A stretch of DNA of 57,676 bases from an uncultured Synechococcus sp. GTDB lineage: Bacteria; Cyanobacteriota; Cyanobacteriia; PCC-6307; Cyanobiaceae. The notes beneath the pieces are model-generated. The model worked only from the letters and a program-made list of their open reading frames with translations. It searched no databases and was not told the DNA's origin. The DNA is taken from positions 1 to 57,676 of the forward strand of contig CAJWZW010000004.1 in assembly GCA_913050565.1 (NCBI GenBank). The letters are read 5' to 3'. The translations under genes were made by a program, and so were the position numbers. Positions within the stretch are counted from its first letter, which is position 1, and each line of letters starts with the position of its first letter. Shown piece after piece: positions 29,242 to 39,014 of this stretch.

Positions 29242-29742
29242 ATGGGCCAGGTTCTCGTTCTCAATGCGTCCTATGAACCGTTGAACATCACCACCTGGCG
29301 CCGGGCCATGGTGATGATGATCAAGGGCAAGGCTGAAAGTCTCGAGCAGGACACCAGCCGGGAGATTCGTCGTGGCACGCATCTGCCCACGGTGATCAGG
29401 CTGAGGCAATACGTGCACGTGCCGTTCCGGCAGCTTCCTCTGACCCGCAGAAATCTGTTCCAACGCGATCAGCAAACCTGTCAGTACTGCGGATCACGCG
29501 ATCAACCTCTGTCCATCGATCATGTGGTGCCCAGAAGTCGAGGCGGTTCCGATACCTGGGAAAACGTGACCACTGCGTGTCTCAGCTGCAACGTGCGCAA
29601 GGGCAATCGCACGCCAAAGGAGGCATCCATGCCACTGCATCGGGCGCCGCACCGTCCCCTGAGCAGTTTCAGTTTTGAAGCCACCCGCCACATTCACTCA
29701 GGCCGTCACAGTGAGTGGGCCAAATACGTGATCGGGACCTGA
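29242..29742 (+). CDS. HNH endonuclease family protein
   Basis: 166 residues. The HNH core is complete: zinc cysteines Cys80/Cys83 in 'CQYCGS', the catalytic Asp93-His94 in 'LSIDHVVPRSRGG', Asn108 in 'WENVTTAC', and Cys113/Cys116 in 'CLSCNVRKGNRTP'. The N-terminal 70 residues ('VLVLNASYEPLNITTWRRAMV') are typical of a widespread stand-alone cyanobacterial and actinobacterial HNH group with no assigned role. There is no intein or intron context. It converges on prfA with a 3-bp gap. Confidence 0.9.
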   Translation: MGQVLVLNASYEPLNITTWRRAMVMMIKGKAESLEQDTSREIRRGTHLPTVIRLRQYVHVPFRQLPLTRRNLFQRDQQTCQYCGSRDQPLSIDHVVPRSRGGSDTWENVTTACLSCNVRKGNRTPKEASMPLHRAPHRPLSSFSFEATRHIHSGRHSEWAKYVIGT

Positions 29743-29745
29743 TCC

Positions 29746-30843
29746 TCAGCTTTCATCCTGCCTGCTGAGAGCTTCGAGCTTGCAGCGTTGTTCCTCAGCG
29801 ACGCAGGCACCGATCAGGTCATCCAGCTGACCGTCGAGCACGGGCTCAAGCGAGAAATTGCGTCCCAGTCGGTGATCCGTCGTGCGGTTGTCCTTGTAGT
29901 TGTAAGTCCGGATCTTTTCCGAACGATCACCGCTTCCCACCTGGGCTTTGCGGTCGCTGCTCTCCCGCTCGGCAGCCTCCCGCTGCTCCCTCTCCAGCAG
30001 TTTTGCCCGCAGAATCTCCAGCGCCCGCTCGCGGTTCTGAAGCTGAGAGCGTTCCTGTGTACAGAAAACCCTGATTCCGCTTGGTTTATGCAGGAGATCA
30101 ACCGCGGTTTCCACCTTGTTGACGTTCTGTCCGCCAGCACCTCCGGAGCGGGCGGTGCTGATCTCAAGATCCTTGGGGTCCAGCTCCACTTCCACCGCAT
30201 CGGCCTCCGGCATCACCGCCACTGTGGCTGTTGAGGTGTGAACACGACCCTGGGATTCCGTGGCAGGAACTCGTTGCACCCGGTGGACCCCGGCTTCAAA
30301 TTTCAGCTGGCTGAACACGCTGTCGCCCTTCACGGAGAGGATCAGTTCCCTGAAGCCTCCGAGGTCTGCCTCATTGCTGCTGACGGGCTGAACGCTCCAA
30401 CCCAGTTTCTGGCTGTAGCGCTCATACATCCGTGCAAGATCGCCGGCCCATAGACATGCTTCATCGCCACCGGCACCGGCGCGTATCTCCAGCATCACGC
30501 TTCGCTCGTCCCGAGGATCGCGCGGCAACAGGGCCAAGGTGAGCTTCTGCACCAGTGCCTCTTGGCGCGAGGACAGGTCATCCAGCTCGTCCTGAGCCAG
30601 ACACTCCATCTCCGCGTCACCGCGGCTTTCCTTCAGCAGCTGTCGCGACTGGTCCAGTTCCCCTTCGACGGTCTGAAGGGCTTCGTAATCCAGAACCAGA
30701 GGCTCGAGTCGGGAACGCTCCCTCGCGATGGTCTCCAGTCGTTTCGGATCGGATGCAACATCGGGATCAGCCAGCTGCCGCTCGAGGTTGCGGAAGCTGG
30801 CTGTGGCGGTTTCGAGTCGCGCGATCAATGTCGAGGCGTCCAT
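29746..30843 (-). CDS. prfA: Peptide chain release factor 1
   Basis: Recognises UAA and UAG and triggers peptide release. The 365 residues contain the catalytic GGQ in '[15 protein letters not shown]' near residue 235. The decoding domain with '[16 protein letters not shown]' is typical of RF1. It is the last gene of the long ribosomal cluster, 14 bp after rpmE, and converges on the HNH gene. Confidence 0.97.
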   Translation of the reverse strand: MDASTLIARLETATASFRNLERQLADPDVASDPKRLETIARERSRLEPLVLDYEALQTVEGELDQSRQLLKESRGDAEMECLAQDELDDLSSRQEALVQKLTLALLPRDPRDERSVMLEIRAGAGGDEACLWAGDLARMYERYSQKLGWSVQPVSSNEADLGGFRELILSVKGDSVFSQLKFEAGVHRVQRVPATESQGRVHTSTATVAVMPEADAVEVELDPKDLEISTARSGGAGGQNVNKVETAVDLLHKPSGIRVFCTQERSQLQNRERALEILRAKLLEREQREAAERESSDRKAQVGSGDRSEKIRTYNYKDNRTTDHRLGRNFSLEPVLDGQLDDLIGACVAEEQRCKLEALSRQDES

Positions 30844-30857
30844 GCCCCGGCCTCAAC

Positions 30858-31103
30858 TCAGGATTTGGATTCGGCCTTGTCTTCGGCCGTCTTCGTGGTT
30901 CCCATGCCGTACTTCTTCATGAAGCGATCCACACGACCCTCTGTATCGAGAATCTTCTGGGTGCCTGTGAAGAAGGGGTGGTTACCGCTCCACACGTCAA
31001 CATGAATCTCCGGCTGGGTGGAGCCGGTGGTCATCACCACTTCACCGTTGCAGATGACCTTGGCATCGGGATACCAGGTGGGGTGGATGTCGGGTTTGGG
31101 CAT
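30858..31103 (-). CDS. rpmE: 50S ribosomal protein L31
   Basis: Bridges the 50S and 30S subunits. I start at the ATG at 31103 ('MPKPDIHPTWYPD'), which is the standard L31 N-terminus and leaves 81 residues; the longer ORF-track form would overlap rpsI. Conserved 'VWSGNHPFFTGTQKILDTEGRVDRF' is present. The zinc-binding cysteines of the C+ form are absent, so this is the C-minus type. The C-terminal tail is acidic and lysine-rich. It lies between rpsI and prfA. Confidence 0.96.
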   Translation of the reverse strand: MPKPDIHPTWYPDAKVICNGEVVMTTGSTQPEIHVDVWSGNHPFFTGTQKILDTEGRVDRFMKKYGMGTTKTAEDKAESKS

Positions 31104-31113
31104 CAGTAAAAAA

Positions 31114-31515
31114 TCAGCGCTTGGAGAACTGAGGAGCTTTACGGGCTTTCTTGAGACCGTACTTGCGCCTTTCCTTGGCGCGCGGGTCACGACTCAGATG
31201 CCCTTCGGTTTTCAACGGCTTGCGGTTGTCAGCAGACAGCTCACAGAGCGCGCGGGCTGCTCCCTGTTTGATTGCGCCGGACTGGCCGGTCAGGCCACCA
31301 CCGTGCACATTCACCAGAATGTCGTACTCACTGCCCAGACCAAGGGTCTCAAGGGGTGATTTGACCGCTGCGATGTAAGCGGGGTTGTAGTTCAGGTAGT
31401 TGTCACCTGGACGGCCGTTAATGGTGATCGTTCCATTACCGGGTACCAGACGAACACGGGCCACGGAGGTTTTGCGGCGGCCGGTGCCCCAGTAGACGAC
31501 GGAGTTGCTGCTCAT
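31114..31515 (-). CDS. rpsI: 30S ribosomal protein S9
   Basis: Head protein whose C-terminal tail contacts P-site tRNA. The 133 residues contain '[19 protein letters not shown]', '[19 protein letters not shown]', and the usual ending '[11 protein letters not shown]'. It overlaps the rplM stop by 4 bp (ATGA), which indicates translational coupling, and is 10 bp upstream of rpmE. Confidence 0.98.
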   Translation of the reverse strand: MSSNSVVYWGTGRRKTSVARVRLVPGNGTITINGRPGDNYLNYNPAYIAAVKSPLETLGLGSEYDILVNVHGGGLTGQSGAIKQGAARALCELSADNRKPLKTEGHLSRDPRAKERRKYGLKKARKAPQFSKR

Positions 31516-31964
31516 TGGGCGGAAGCGGAGGAGGAGAGCTCGAGGGCCTGGGGCTTCTGGGCGGAGTGGGGATGCTCGCTGCCTTTGTACACCTTCAGCT
31601 TGCGGAACATCTGACGTCCCAGAGCGTTGTGAGGAAGCATTCCCTTGATCGCCTTTTCAACGATGCGCTCGGGGATGCGTTCCTGCAGAGCCTGGAAGGT
31701 CTCGGTTTTCATGCCACCGGGGCGACCGGAGTGACGGCGATACAGCTTCTGGGTTGACTTGTTGCCAGTCACCCGAATCTTGTCGGCGTTCACCACCACG
31801 ACGAAATCGCCGGTGTCGAGGTGAGGCGTGAAGTTGGGATTGTTCTTGCCGCGAAGCACGGCGGCAACCTCGGTGGCCAGGCGGCCGAGGGTCTGATTCT
31901 CAGCGTCCACCAGATACCACTGGCGTTCAAGGGAATCGATCTGGGGAATGGAGGTCTTGTTCAT
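31512..31964 (-). CDS. rplM: 50S ribosomal protein L13
   Basis: Early-assembling 23S rRNA-binding protein. The 150 residues include '[19 protein letters not shown]' and '[25 protein letters not shown]'. The gene is preceded by 140 bp without a gene after truA, the longest gap inside the cluster apart from short leaders, so an internal promoter is possible here. It is coupled to rpsI by a 4-bp overlap. Confidence 0.98.
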   Translation of the reverse strand: MNKTSIPQIDSLERQWYLVDAENQTLGRLATEVAAVLRGKNNPNFTPHLDTGDFVVVVNADKIRVTGNKSTQKLYRRHSGRPGGMKTETFQALQERIPERIVEKAIKGMLPHNALGRQMFRKLKVYKGSEHPHSAQKPQALELSSSASAQ

Positions 31965-32104
31965 CTCGCCGGCAGGCCGGTTCGGAGGTGCCTCACCTGA
32001 AACGGCGAAGCTGGTCAGGAAATGTCTGGTCCGTTGACGGGATCAGACGAAAGCTCAAGTGTCGAGCCTACTCTTCAACGGGTTCCCCCTTGAGGGACAA
32101 CAGT

Positions 32105-33004
32105 TCAGAGATTGAGGCCGTTTGCTTCCGGCAACGGCGGAGGATCCGGAGGTGGATCACTCTCTGCCAGAAAAAACCGCGGTTGGCAATCGTACCAGCC
32201 AGCCCTGGTGAAGATCGTCTCCGGATAACCCGCCCGCAGCAGGCAGAGCCCATGCGCCGGTGCGGCTTCCCTGACCTCATGGCGGCGTCTCTCATGCCAG
32301 CGTCGTTCGAAAGCAGCCACGCTCAATCGGTGTTCCCCCACTGCCACCAGCTGGGACATCAGCAGACGCACCATCCCGTAAAGGAAACCGCTCGCCTGAA
32401 TTTCCACCTCAATGAGATCGCCTGCGCGATTCACCTGCACCTGCTGCACCGTGGTTCGAGCATGGGCTCGGCGGCTTCCCGCACGCATGAATGCGGTGAA
32501 GTCGTGCAGCCCCACCATTCCCTCCAGGGCGTCCCGCATGCGGGACTCGTTCAGGCGGAACTGATAGCGATGCCAGCTCCATGAACTCAGAAAGAGATTC
32601 GGCCGCCGTCCGTTATGGATCGTGTATCGATAGCGGCGATAACTGGCTGAGTAGCAGGCATGCCAAGCGGACGGTCTGAGCACGGACTCCCGCACCCTCA
32701 CGGTCTTGGGCAGGCGCCCGTTGAGGGCGGGCGCCCACTTGCCCGGCGGTATCCGATCGCTGCAATCGAAATGCACGACCTGTCCAGCCGCGTGAACGCC
32801 CGCATCGGTTCGTCCGGCCGCAAAAGTCTGGATCGGCCTGTGAGGGTCGAGCTGGCTGATCGCCGCCTCGAGCTCGGCCTGCACACTGTGGCCGTTGTTT
32901 TGCCGCTGCCAGCCACAAAAAGCCGAACCCTCGTACTGCAGGCTGAGGGCAATCCGCTGAACGGGCGGAGTCTCCGGAGCTGCGGACGAGGGTTCGGTGG
33001 TCAA
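32105..33004 (-). CDS. truA: tRNA pseudouridine synthase A
   Basis: Makes pseudouridine at positions 38-40 of the tRNA anticodon stem. The 299 residues have the catalytic aspartate in '[19 protein letters not shown]', and '[14 protein letters not shown]' near the N-terminus. The start appears to be TTG at 33004; no upstream ATG fits. It lies 40 bp after rplQ, and this placement in the ribosomal cluster is common in cyanobacteria. Confidence 0.95.
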   Translation of the reverse strand: MTTEPSSAAPETPPVQRIALSLQYEGSAFCGWQRQNNGHSVQAELEAAISQLDPHRPIQTFAAGRTDAGVHAAGQVVHFDCSDRIPPGKWAPALNGRLPKTVRVRESVLRPSAWHACYSASYRRYRYTIHNGRRPNLFLSSWSWHRYQFRLNESRMRDALEGMVGLHDFTAFMRAGSRRAHARTTVQQVQVNRAGDLIEVEIQASGFLYGMVRLLMSQLVAVGEHRLSVAAFERRWHERRRHEVREAAPAHGLCLLRAGYPETIFTRAGWYDCQPRFFLAESDPPPDPPPLPEANGLNL

Positions 33005-33044
33005 ACGTCAGAACTGACGTGGGTGGAATCTGTTCAGCTGGGGT

Positions 33045-33395
33045 TCAAACCAGTTCGATGATCGCCATCTCGGCGTTGTCGCCCCGGCGACGGACCGTGC
33101 GGGTGATCCGGGTGTAACCACCTTTCCGATCGCCGTAGCGGTCGGGTGCTTTGTCAAACAGAGCATGAACGAGCTGCTTGTCGTAGATGTAGCCCAGAGC
33201 ACGGCGTCGGGAGGACAGACTGCCGTCCTTCGCCAGGGTGATCATGCGCTCGGCTTCATCGCGAAGTGCCTTGGCACGAGCCTTTGTTGTGGTGACCCGA
33301 CCCTCGCGGATCAGTTGAGTGGTGAGCGCGCGAAGCATCGCTTTGCGTTGGTCAGCGGGGCGACCCAGCTGAGGGACTCGACATTGGTGACGCAT
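33045..33395 (-). CDS. rplQ: 50S ribosomal protein L17
   Basis: Binds 23S rRNA near the peptide exit tunnel. The 116 residues start '[21 protein letters not shown]', the standard L17 opening, and contain '[24 protein letters not shown]' at the end. It follows rpoA by 47 bp, the usual alpha-operon order. Confidence 0.98.
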   Translation of the reverse strand: MRHQCRVPQLGRPADQRKAMLRALTTQLIREGRVTTTKARAKALRDEAERMITLAKDGSLSSRRRALGYIYDKQLVHALFDKAPDRYGDRKGGYTRITRTVRRRGDNAEMAIIELV

Positions 33396-33442
33396 GGTTC
33401 TGTCGGAGACGAAGTCGAAGAAATGGGTGTGAAAGGCCGGTC

Positions 33443-34381
33443 TCAGGCAGAGGTGCGGCTCTGGGGGATGGAGATGCCGATGCGCTCGAGAGCCTCGATC
33501 ACTTCGTCGGCGGACTTTGATCCGAAGTTCTTGATCTCCAGGAGATCCTCGTAGCTGAAGCCCATCAGGTCGGACACGGAGTTCACCTGGGCACGCTTGA
33601 GGCAGTTGTAGGCACGAACGGAGAGATTCAGTTCCTCGAGAGGAATCTGTGCTTCTGCGGACGGCTCCGGCTCTTCTGCCGTTTCCTCCACCAAAGTGAC
33701 GGTGGCGAGAGGCTGGAACAGTTCAATCAGCTGGTTTGCTGACTGTGCCAGTGCATCATCGGGAGTGATGGATCCGTCGGTGATCACTTCCATCCGAAGC
33801 CGTTCGCGGGCGGAACCACCCTCGGCGACGGCTGTTTCATCGATGGTGAAGTTCACCCGTGTCACCGGCATGAACACCGCATCGATCTGGAGGAGATCAA
33901 TGGCGTTCGTGTCCTCCTGGTGGCGGTCGACGGGGCGGTAGCCCACCCCCCTCTCAACATGAACCTCCAGTTCAAGACTGTGGCCATCGGCAACCGTGGC
34001 GATCGGCCGATCCGCGTCCACCACCTGAACCTGGGATGAGAACTGAAGGTCTCCAGCTTTCACTTCCGCGGGCCCGGAGACGACCAGACGTCCGATCTCC
34101 AGTTCGGCGGACCGACTGCTGACAGACAGCTGTTTGCAGTTCAGCAGGATGTCGAGCACGTCCTCACGGACACCTGGGATCGTGGCGTATTCGTGATTCA
34201 CGCCGGCGATCCGGATCGCGGTGACAGCACTGCCTTCAAGGCCGCCCATCAGGACGCGGCGCAGAGCATTGCCCAATGTCGTGGCCTGGCCACGTTCGAG
34301 GGGACCGATGAGGAACACACCCGTCTGGGCGCGGTCATCGGCAACCTGATGCTCGATGCGATCGATCTGGTATTGCAACAC
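33443..34381 (-). CDS. rpoA: RNA polymerase alpha subunit
   Basis: Assembles RNA polymerase and contacts activators and UP elements. The 312 residues consist of the N-terminal dimerisation domain ('[22 protein letters not shown]'), an acidic linker ('[14 protein letters not shown]'), and the C-terminal domain ('[20 protein letters not shown]', '[18 protein letters not shown]'). The start is GTG at 34381. It lies 43 bp after rpsK; rpsD, which lies between rpsK and rpoA in E. coli, is not there. Confidence 0.98.
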   Translation of the reverse strand: MLQYQIDRIEHQVADDRAQTGVFLIGPLERGQATTLGNALRRVLMGGLEGSAVTAIRIAGVNHEYATIPGVREDVLDILLNCKQLSVSSRSAELEIGRLVVSGPAEVKAGDLQFSSQVQVVDADRPIATVADGHSLELEVHVERGVGYRPVDRHQEDTNAIDLLQIDAVFMPVTRVNFTIDETAVAEGGSARERLRMEVITDGSITPDDALAQSANQLIELFQPLATVTLVEETAEEPEPSAEAQIPLEELNLSVRAYNCLKRAQVNSVSDLMGFSYEDLLEIKNFGSKSADEVIEALERIGISIPQSRTSA

Positions 34382-34424
34382 GGCTGATGCGGGGTAGGGA
34401 GCGAAAACCGGGAAACGGCGCGAT

Positions 34425-34817
34425 TCAGACGCGTCGGCGCTTGGGCCGCCGGCAACCGTTATGCGGCAATGGGGTGACGTCGCGGATCAGGGTGATTTCC
34501 AGGCCGGCAACCTGCAGAGCCCGGATCGCTGTTTCACGACCTGAACCAGGACCTTTCACCAGGACCTCGATTTGGCGCATGCCCTGTTCCAGGGCCCGAC
34601 GTGCGGCAGCTTCGGCAGCGGTTTGTGCAGCGAAGGGCGTGCCTTTACGAGCACCCTTGAAGCCACTGGCTCCGGCAGACGACCAGGCGATGACTTCGCC
34701 TGCTGTGTCGGTGATCGACACGATCGTGTTGTTGAAGGTGCTCTGGATATGCGCAACTCCGTTGGGAACGTTGCGTTTGGCCTTCTTGGGGCCTGATTTT
34801 TTGGCGGTTTTGGCCAT
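34425..34817 (-). CDS. rpsK: 30S ribosomal protein S11
   Basis: Platform protein near the E site and mRNA. The 130 residues include '[21 protein letters not shown]', '[19 protein letters not shown]' and the basic tail '[13 protein letters not shown]'. It follows rpsM by 36 bp. Confidence 0.98.
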   Translation of the reverse strand: MAKTAKKSGPKKAKRNVPNGVAHIQSTFNNTIVSITDTAGEVIAWSSAGASGFKGARKGTPFAAQTAAEAAARRALEQGMRQIEVLVKGPGSGRETAIRALQVAGLEITLIRDVTPLPHNGCRRPKRRRV

Positions 34818-34853
34818 GGGCCGATGCAGCTCTGGTGAGGGACGAGGGAGGGA

Positions 34854-35219
34854 TTACTTCTTCTTGCCGGCCACGGTCTTGCGGGCGCCGCGCCGGGTCC
34901 GCGCATTCGTACGCGTCCGCTGGCCACGCACAGGCAGGCTCATGCGATGACGACGGCCCCGGAGGCAGCCAATGTCCTGGAGGCGCTTGAGGGCCATTCC
35001 CTCCTGACGGCGCAGATCACCTTCAACGGTGAAGGCATCGGCGGCACCACGCAGTTTCTGCAGGTCGGCGTCTTCGAGGTCCTTCACCCGTGTGTCCGGG
35101 TTCACACCGGTCTGCGCCAAAATTGTCTTGGCCCGGGTGGGTCCAATTCCGTAGATGTAGGTCAGAGACACTTCAACCCGCTTGTCGCGGGGAATGTCAA
35201 CGCCGGCGATCCGTGCCAC
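34854..35219 (-). CDS. rpsM: 30S ribosomal protein S13
   Basis: Head protein making inter-subunit bridges. The 121 residues open '[21 protein letters not shown]' and contain '[20 protein letters not shown]'. The start is GTG at 35219. A hairpin lies in the 95-bp gap before it, between rpmJ and rpsM. Confidence 0.98.
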   Translation of the reverse strand: MARIAGVDIPRDKRVEVSLTYIYGIGPTRAKTILAQTGVNPDTRVKDLEDADLQKLRGAADAFTVEGDLRRQEGMALKRLQDIGCLRGRRHRMSLPVRGQRTRTNARTRRGARKTVAGKKK

Positions 35220-35244
35220 GAAGATTCAATCGAGAGGGACATGA

Positions 35245-35263
35245 GCCTCCGTTGCACGGAGGC
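35245..35263 (-). promoter_or_regulatory. Hairpin between rpmJ and rpsM
   Basis: 'GCCTCCG-TTGCA-CGGAGGC' is a perfect 7-bp inverted repeat, 25 bases before the rpsM start. The gap is 95 bp, wide for this cluster. No T-tract follows. In E. coli the leader upstream of rpsM is where S4 represses the alpha operon; a similar role here is only inference. Confidence 0.45.
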
Positions 35264-35314
35264 GGTGGTTGTTGGCCAGACAGAGAGTGAGGCCGGTGTT
35301 GCAGGGGCTGGGCT

Positions 35315-35431
35315 TCAGCCCTGACGCTGCTTGTTGCGGGGACGCTTCTTGTTGATCACGTAGATGCGACCCCTGCGCCGGACGATCTGATCGTCAGGGC
35401 TAATTTTTTTGACTGAGGAACGCACCTTCAT
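35315..35431 (-). CDS. rpmJ: 50S ribosomal protein L36
   Basis: Too short for the ORF track. The minus strand from ATG at 35431 encodes 38 residues, '[20 protein letters not shown]' then '[18 protein letters not shown]', ending TGA. This is L36, but the zinc cysteines and histidine of the C+ type are missing, so it is a cysteine-less form. It lies between adk and rpsM; no infA is found in the 46-bp gap to adk. Confidence 0.95.
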
Positions 35432-35477
35432 GGGGCGAAGCTCTCCCAATTTCCAAACGGCAACCGTATCACACGGG

Positions 35478-36029
35478 TCAACTCAGGGACTCACGAATTC
35501 TTTCCGTGATCACCTCCACGCTCCCGTGAGCCGGGACGGAGGTCAGAAGCCCTTTGTCGCGATAGAAATTGATGAGCGGGGCTGTTTTTTCGCGATAAAC
35601 CTCAAGTCGGTTCCGGATCACCGTTTCGTTGTCATCGGCACGACCCCGGGCCAGCAGACGCTCGATCAGCACGGCGTCATCAAGCTCCAGAAGAATCACG
35701 GCCTCGATCGACTGTTGCAGCTCCGCCAGCAGTGGTTCAAGTGCTTCGGCCTGGGGCACGGTGCGAGGAAAGCCATCGAGCAGCCAACCTTGTCCGCTCA
35801 GGTTTTTCATCTGGCTTTCGACGATGGCGAGCACAAGGGCATCACTCACCAGCTCGCCACGGTTCATCACGGCCTCAGCCTCCTTGCCGAGCTCCGTGCC
35901 AGCAGCCACCTCACTGCGCAGCAGATCTCCGGTGGAAAGATGCTTCATTCCACCGGATTCGCAGAGCATTGCGGCCTGGGTGCCTTTGCCGGCTCCGGGA
36001 GGGCCGAGGAAGAGAAGGCGGGTTTTCAT
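35478..36029 (-). CDS. adk: Adenylate kinase
   Basis: Interconverts ATP plus AMP and two ADP. The 183 residues contain the P-loop '[16 protein letters not shown]', the AMP-binding '[18 protein letters not shown]' and '[15 protein letters not shown]'. It is the short-lid form without zinc cysteines, as is usual in cyanobacteria. Its place after secY is conserved in bacterial spc operons. Confidence 0.97.
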
Positions 36030-36077
36030 CGTTCGCTTGGAAGTTCGAAATGGAAGGATGCGCTTCTGCGCAATGGA

Positions 36078-37397
36078 TCATTGGCGGACCAGACCTTCGT
36101 AGCGCTGAGAGATCACGTAGGTCTGCACCTGTTTGGCGGTGTCGATTGCCACCCCCACAAGAATCAGCAGGGAGGTGGCCCCAAGCCCCTGGAAGGTCTG
36201 CACATTGGTGGCCCGCTCAACGGCGGCAGGGATGATCGCAACGGCTCCCAGGAACAGGCCACCCAGGAGGGTCAGGCGGTTCTGGACTCCCGACAGATAC
36301 GTTGCGGTTGCGCTGCCCGGGCGAACTCCCGGGATGGCAACGCCCCCTTTCTTGAGGTTGGAGGCGATGTCGGTGGGATTCACCGTGAGCGAGGCGTAAA
36401 AGTAGGAGAAACCCAGAATCAGGCTGAAGAACATCAGCGTGTAGGGCCATGGGTTGGCAGCACCGGGGTTGAGGCTGCTGGCAGCGCGGATCAACCACTC
36501 ACTTTTGGTGACGTTGGCCAGGGTGACGGGGAGAATGAAAAGTGCCGACGCGAAGATGATCGGCATCACGCCACCGGCATTGAGCTTCAGGGGCAGGTAG
36601 CTCTGGCGCGTGGGGAGAACTCCGGCGCCACCGATCTGACGCTTGGCGCTCACGATGGGAATGCGGCGAGCACCCTCCTGCACAAAGATGATTCCGACAA
36701 TCGTTGCCAGGAAAACCAGCAGGAGGACAACGATCCCGAGAACCGTGTTTCTGTCACCTGTCTGAGCGGCTTCAATGGTCGCTCCCAGAGTTCTGGGCAA
36801 GGACGCAACGATGTTCAGAAAAATCACCAGGGAAGCTCCCTGGCCAATGCCGCGTTCGGTGATCACTTCGCTGATCCACATCACCACCATCGATCCCGTC
36901 ACGAGGCAGAGGGCCGTCTGAACGACGAACACCGACTGGCTGATCCCTTCCACCGCGTATTGGCGCAGGATCAGAGCGAAAATCACGCTCTGGATCAACC
37001 CCCAACCCAGTGAGACGTAGCGGGTGATCTGGGCGATTTTGCGGCGGCCTGCCTCGCCTTCGTTCTTCTGCAGATCCTCCAGTTGCGGGATCGCTCCCGT
37101 CAGAAGCTGGAGAATGATCGAGGCGTTGATGAACGGCAGGATTCCCAGGGCAAACACCCCGAGCGTCGAGATGCCTCCGCCCGTGAAAATGTCCAGGAAC
37201 CCCAGCAGTGAGCCGCCCTGTTCGATGAAGCTGGCGAAGGCGTCTCGATCAATCCCTGGAATGGGGATGTAGATCCCGAAACGAACCAGCAGCAACAGCC
37301 CCAGGGTGGTGAGGACCCGGTTGCGCAGGCCGGCATTGCCGATCAGTTGACTGATGACTTCAGCGGCGTTGGGGTTGCGTCCCCGACTGACAAGCAT
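36078..37397 (-). CDS. secY: Protein translocase subunit SecY
   Basis: Central channel of the Sec translocon in plasma and thylakoid membranes. The 439 residues form about ten membrane helices. Markers are 'LLVRFGIYIPIPGIDRDAF' in the first helix and plug region, 'GIGQGASLVIFLNIVASLP', and 'RQSYLPLKLNAGGVMPIIFASAL'. The gap to the upstream rplO is 104 bp and contains a strong UUCG hairpin. adk follows after 48 bp. Confidence 0.98.
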   Translation of the reverse strand: MLVSRGRNPNAAEVISQLIGNAGLRNRVLTTLGLLLLVRFGIYIPIPGIDRDAFASFIEQGGSLLGFLDIFTGGGISTLGVFALGILPFINASIILQLLTGAIPQLEDLQKNEGEAGRRKIAQITRYVSLGWGLIQSVIFALILRQYAVEGISQSVFVVQTALCLVTGSMVVMWISEVITERGIGQGASLVIFLNIVASLPRTLGATIEAAQTGDRNTVLGIVVLLLVFLATIVGIIFVQEGARRIPIVSAKRQIGGAGVLPTRQSYLPLKLNAGGVMPIIFASALFILPVTLANVTKSEWLIRAASSLNPGAANPWPYTLMFFSLILGFSYFYASLTVNPTDIASNLKKGGVAIPGVRPGSATATYLSGVQNRLTLLGGLFLGAVAIIPAAVERATNVQTFQGLGATSLLILVGVAIDTAKQVQTYVISQRYEGLVRQ

Positions 37398-37431
37398 GGA
37401 CAGGAGGAATGGGGTGGGCTGGATGCAGCAA

Positions 37432-37464
37432 AGCCGCCCGTGGACCGAAGTCCAGCGGACGGCT
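37432..37464 (-). promoter_or_regulatory. UUCG-capped hairpin between rplO and secY
   Basis: In the 104-bp gap the minus-strand RNA pairs 'AGCCGTCCGCTGGAC' with 'GTCCACGGGCGGCT' around a UUCG loop closed by C-G. The stem has one mismatch and one bulge and about 13 pairs. No U-tract follows, so it is not a standard terminator. It could separate ribosomal-protein and secY expression by processing or attenuation; this is inference. Confidence 0.5.
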
Positions 37465-37501
37465 CAGACCATAGAACTGACGGTGGTGTGACCCGATCCG
37501 T

Positions 37502-37954
37502 TCAGTCCAGGATTTCGCAGCTGCCGCCTGCGGCTTCGATCTTGGTCCGGGCTGAGGCTGTGAAAGCAGCGGCCTGAACCGTCAACTTCACGCCGAGATC
37601 GCCGTTGCCCAGAATCTTCAGCGGGTGCTTTGGACTGGTGACAATCCCAGCCTTCACCAGGGAGTCCAGATTCACTGTGCTGCCATCCTTGAGTGAGCTC
37701 AAGGCCGACACATTGAGCACCGTGAAGTGCTTCTGGTTCACCAGGGGGAAGTGCTTCAGCTTCGGGACCCGGCGGTAGAGAGGCATCTGACCACCCTCGA
37801 ATCCGGGGCGGGTGGGCCGACCGGAACGGGACTTCTGGCCACGCATGCCGAATCCACAGCTGGCTCCCTGCCCTGCCGCGATGCCACGGCCCTTGCGCAG
37901 TTTGCGACGGCGAGCGCCCTTGTTGGGCTTAAGAGAATCAAGTCGGAGAGTCAT
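37502..37954 (-). CDS. rplO: 50S ribosomal protein L15
   Basis: Late-assembly 50S protein. The 150 residues include '[33 protein letters not shown]' (read in two parts) and '[19 protein letters not shown]'. It follows rpsE by 6 bp. rpmD (L30), which separates them in E. coli, is absent, as in other cyanobacteria. Confidence 0.97.
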   Translation of the reverse strand: MTLRLDSLKPNKGARRRKLRKGRGIAAGQGASCGFGMRGQKSRSGRPTRPGFEGGQMPLYRRVPKLKHFPLVNQKHFTVLNVSALSSLKDGSTVNLDSLVKAGIVTSPKHPLKILGNGDLGVKLTVQAAAFTASARTKIEAAGGSCEILD

Positions 37955-37960
37955 CGCGAA

Positions 37961-38599
37961 TCAGGAGTAGATCTGCTCGAGGGAGATTCCCCGTTCCTTT
38001 GCTGTCTCTTTGTGAGTGCGCAGGAGAGACAGGGCCACCATGGCAGCCCGTGCGTTGTTCAGGGGTGTTTTGCTGCCCAGACGTTTGGCCAGGACATTCT
38101 TGATGCCGGCCAGTTCCAGAACGGTGCGGATGGAACCACCAGCGATCACGCCGGTACCGGGTGCAGCAGGACGGATCAGGACACTGGCCGCACCATCACG
38201 GCCGTTCGAGAGGGTCGGGATGGAGTTGTGCCGGGTCAGTGGCACCTTGACCATCTGCTTTTTGCCATCGGCGACGCCTTTGCGGACGGCACCGATGACA
38301 TCGCCGGCCTTGCCGACACCGACACCGACCTGACCTTTCTCGTTGCCGACGACAACGATGGCCCGGAAGCTCATCTTCTTGCCGCCTTTGACGGTCTTGG
38401 AGACACGGCGGATCTGAACCACGCGCTCCTGCCATTCTGAGTCGCGCTCCTGTCCGCGACGGCCACCGCGGCGGTCACCGCGACGGTCACCGCGACCACG
38501 GCGCTGTTCCTGCTGTTGTTGCTGGCCATCCGCTGCTGCAGGCACGTCGGCCGCGCCCGGCACGGCATTGGCGTTGGACTGGGGGGAGGAATCGGTCAT
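37961..38599 (-). CDS. rpsE: 30S ribosomal protein S5 with Arg/Gly-rich N-terminal extension
   Basis: Decoding-fidelity protein on the solvent side of the 30S body. The conserved S5 core starts near residue 57 ('[19 protein letters not shown]') with '[21 protein letters not shown]' and '[19 protein letters not shown]'. About the first 55 residues are an extension: Ala/Gln-rich, then repeated arginine-glycine units ('[17 protein letters not shown]'), encoded by near-tandem 'CGGTCACCGCGA' copies. The total of 212 residues compares with about 167 in E. coli. It lies 13 bp after rplR. Confidence 0.96.
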   Translation of the reverse strand: MTDSSPQSNANAVPGAADVPAAADGQQQQQEQRRGRGDRRGDRRGGRRGQERDSEWQERVVQIRRVSKTVKGGKKMSFRAIVVVGNEKGQVGVGVGKAGDVIGAVRKGVADGKKQMVKVPLTRHNSIPTLSNGRDGAASVLIRPAAPGTGVIAGGSIRTVLELAGIKNVLAKRLGSKTPLNNARAAMVALSLLRTHKETAKERGISLEQIYS

Positions 38600-38612
38600 G
38601 GGTTAGCAGGAG

Positions 38613-38981
38613 TCAGAACTGAAGGCCCGCTTCCCGGGCGGCGTCGGCAAGGGCTTTCACCCGACCGTGGTACAGGTTGCCACCACGATCGAAGACCACC
38701 TGCTGGATGCCTTTGGCGATGGCTCGTTTGGCCACCAGTGCGCCAACGGCGACCGAAGCATCACAACTGCCGCCATTGGCCTTGAGGCCGGACCGCAGTT
38801 CCTTGTCGACGGTCGATGCAGAACACAGCGTGCTCTGGGCTGCATCGTCGATGAGCTGGGCGTAGATGTGATTGTTCGAGCGGAACACCGCCAGTCTTGG
38901 ACGATCGGAGGTTCCGCTGATGTGGCGACGCAGCCGCCGGTGGCGTTTTTGCGTCTGTTGTTTGCGTGAAAGTTTGGACAT
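38613..38981 (-). CDS. rplR: 50S ribosomal protein L18
   Basis: 5S rRNA-binding protein in the central protuberance. The 122 residues include '[20 protein letters not shown]' and the C-terminal '[27 protein letters not shown]'. It sits between rplF (33 bp upstream) and rpsE. Confidence 0.98.
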   Translation of the reverse strand: MSKLSRKQQTQKRHRRLRRHISGTSDRPRLAVFRSNNHIYAQLIDDAAQSTLCSASTVDKELRSGLKANGGSCDASVAVGALVAKRAIAKGIQQVVFDRGGNLYHGRVKALADAAREAGLQF

Positions 38982-39014
38982 GCTGAGGAGTGGGTGGGAC
39001 GGTCAGGACAAGGC

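Noticed and set aside
29242-29742. HNH gene as evidence of an intron, phage or restriction system
   Set aside because: No intron, phage or methylase gene lies nearby; it belongs to a common stand-alone HNH group.
35409-37013. 534-residue plus-strand ORF
   Set aside because: It runs antisense to adk and secY and has a composition typical of shadow frames.
38440-38520. Tandem DNA repeats as a CRISPR or satellite array
   Set aside because: The repeats are short, in frame and inside rpsE, encoding its Arg/Gly-rich tail.
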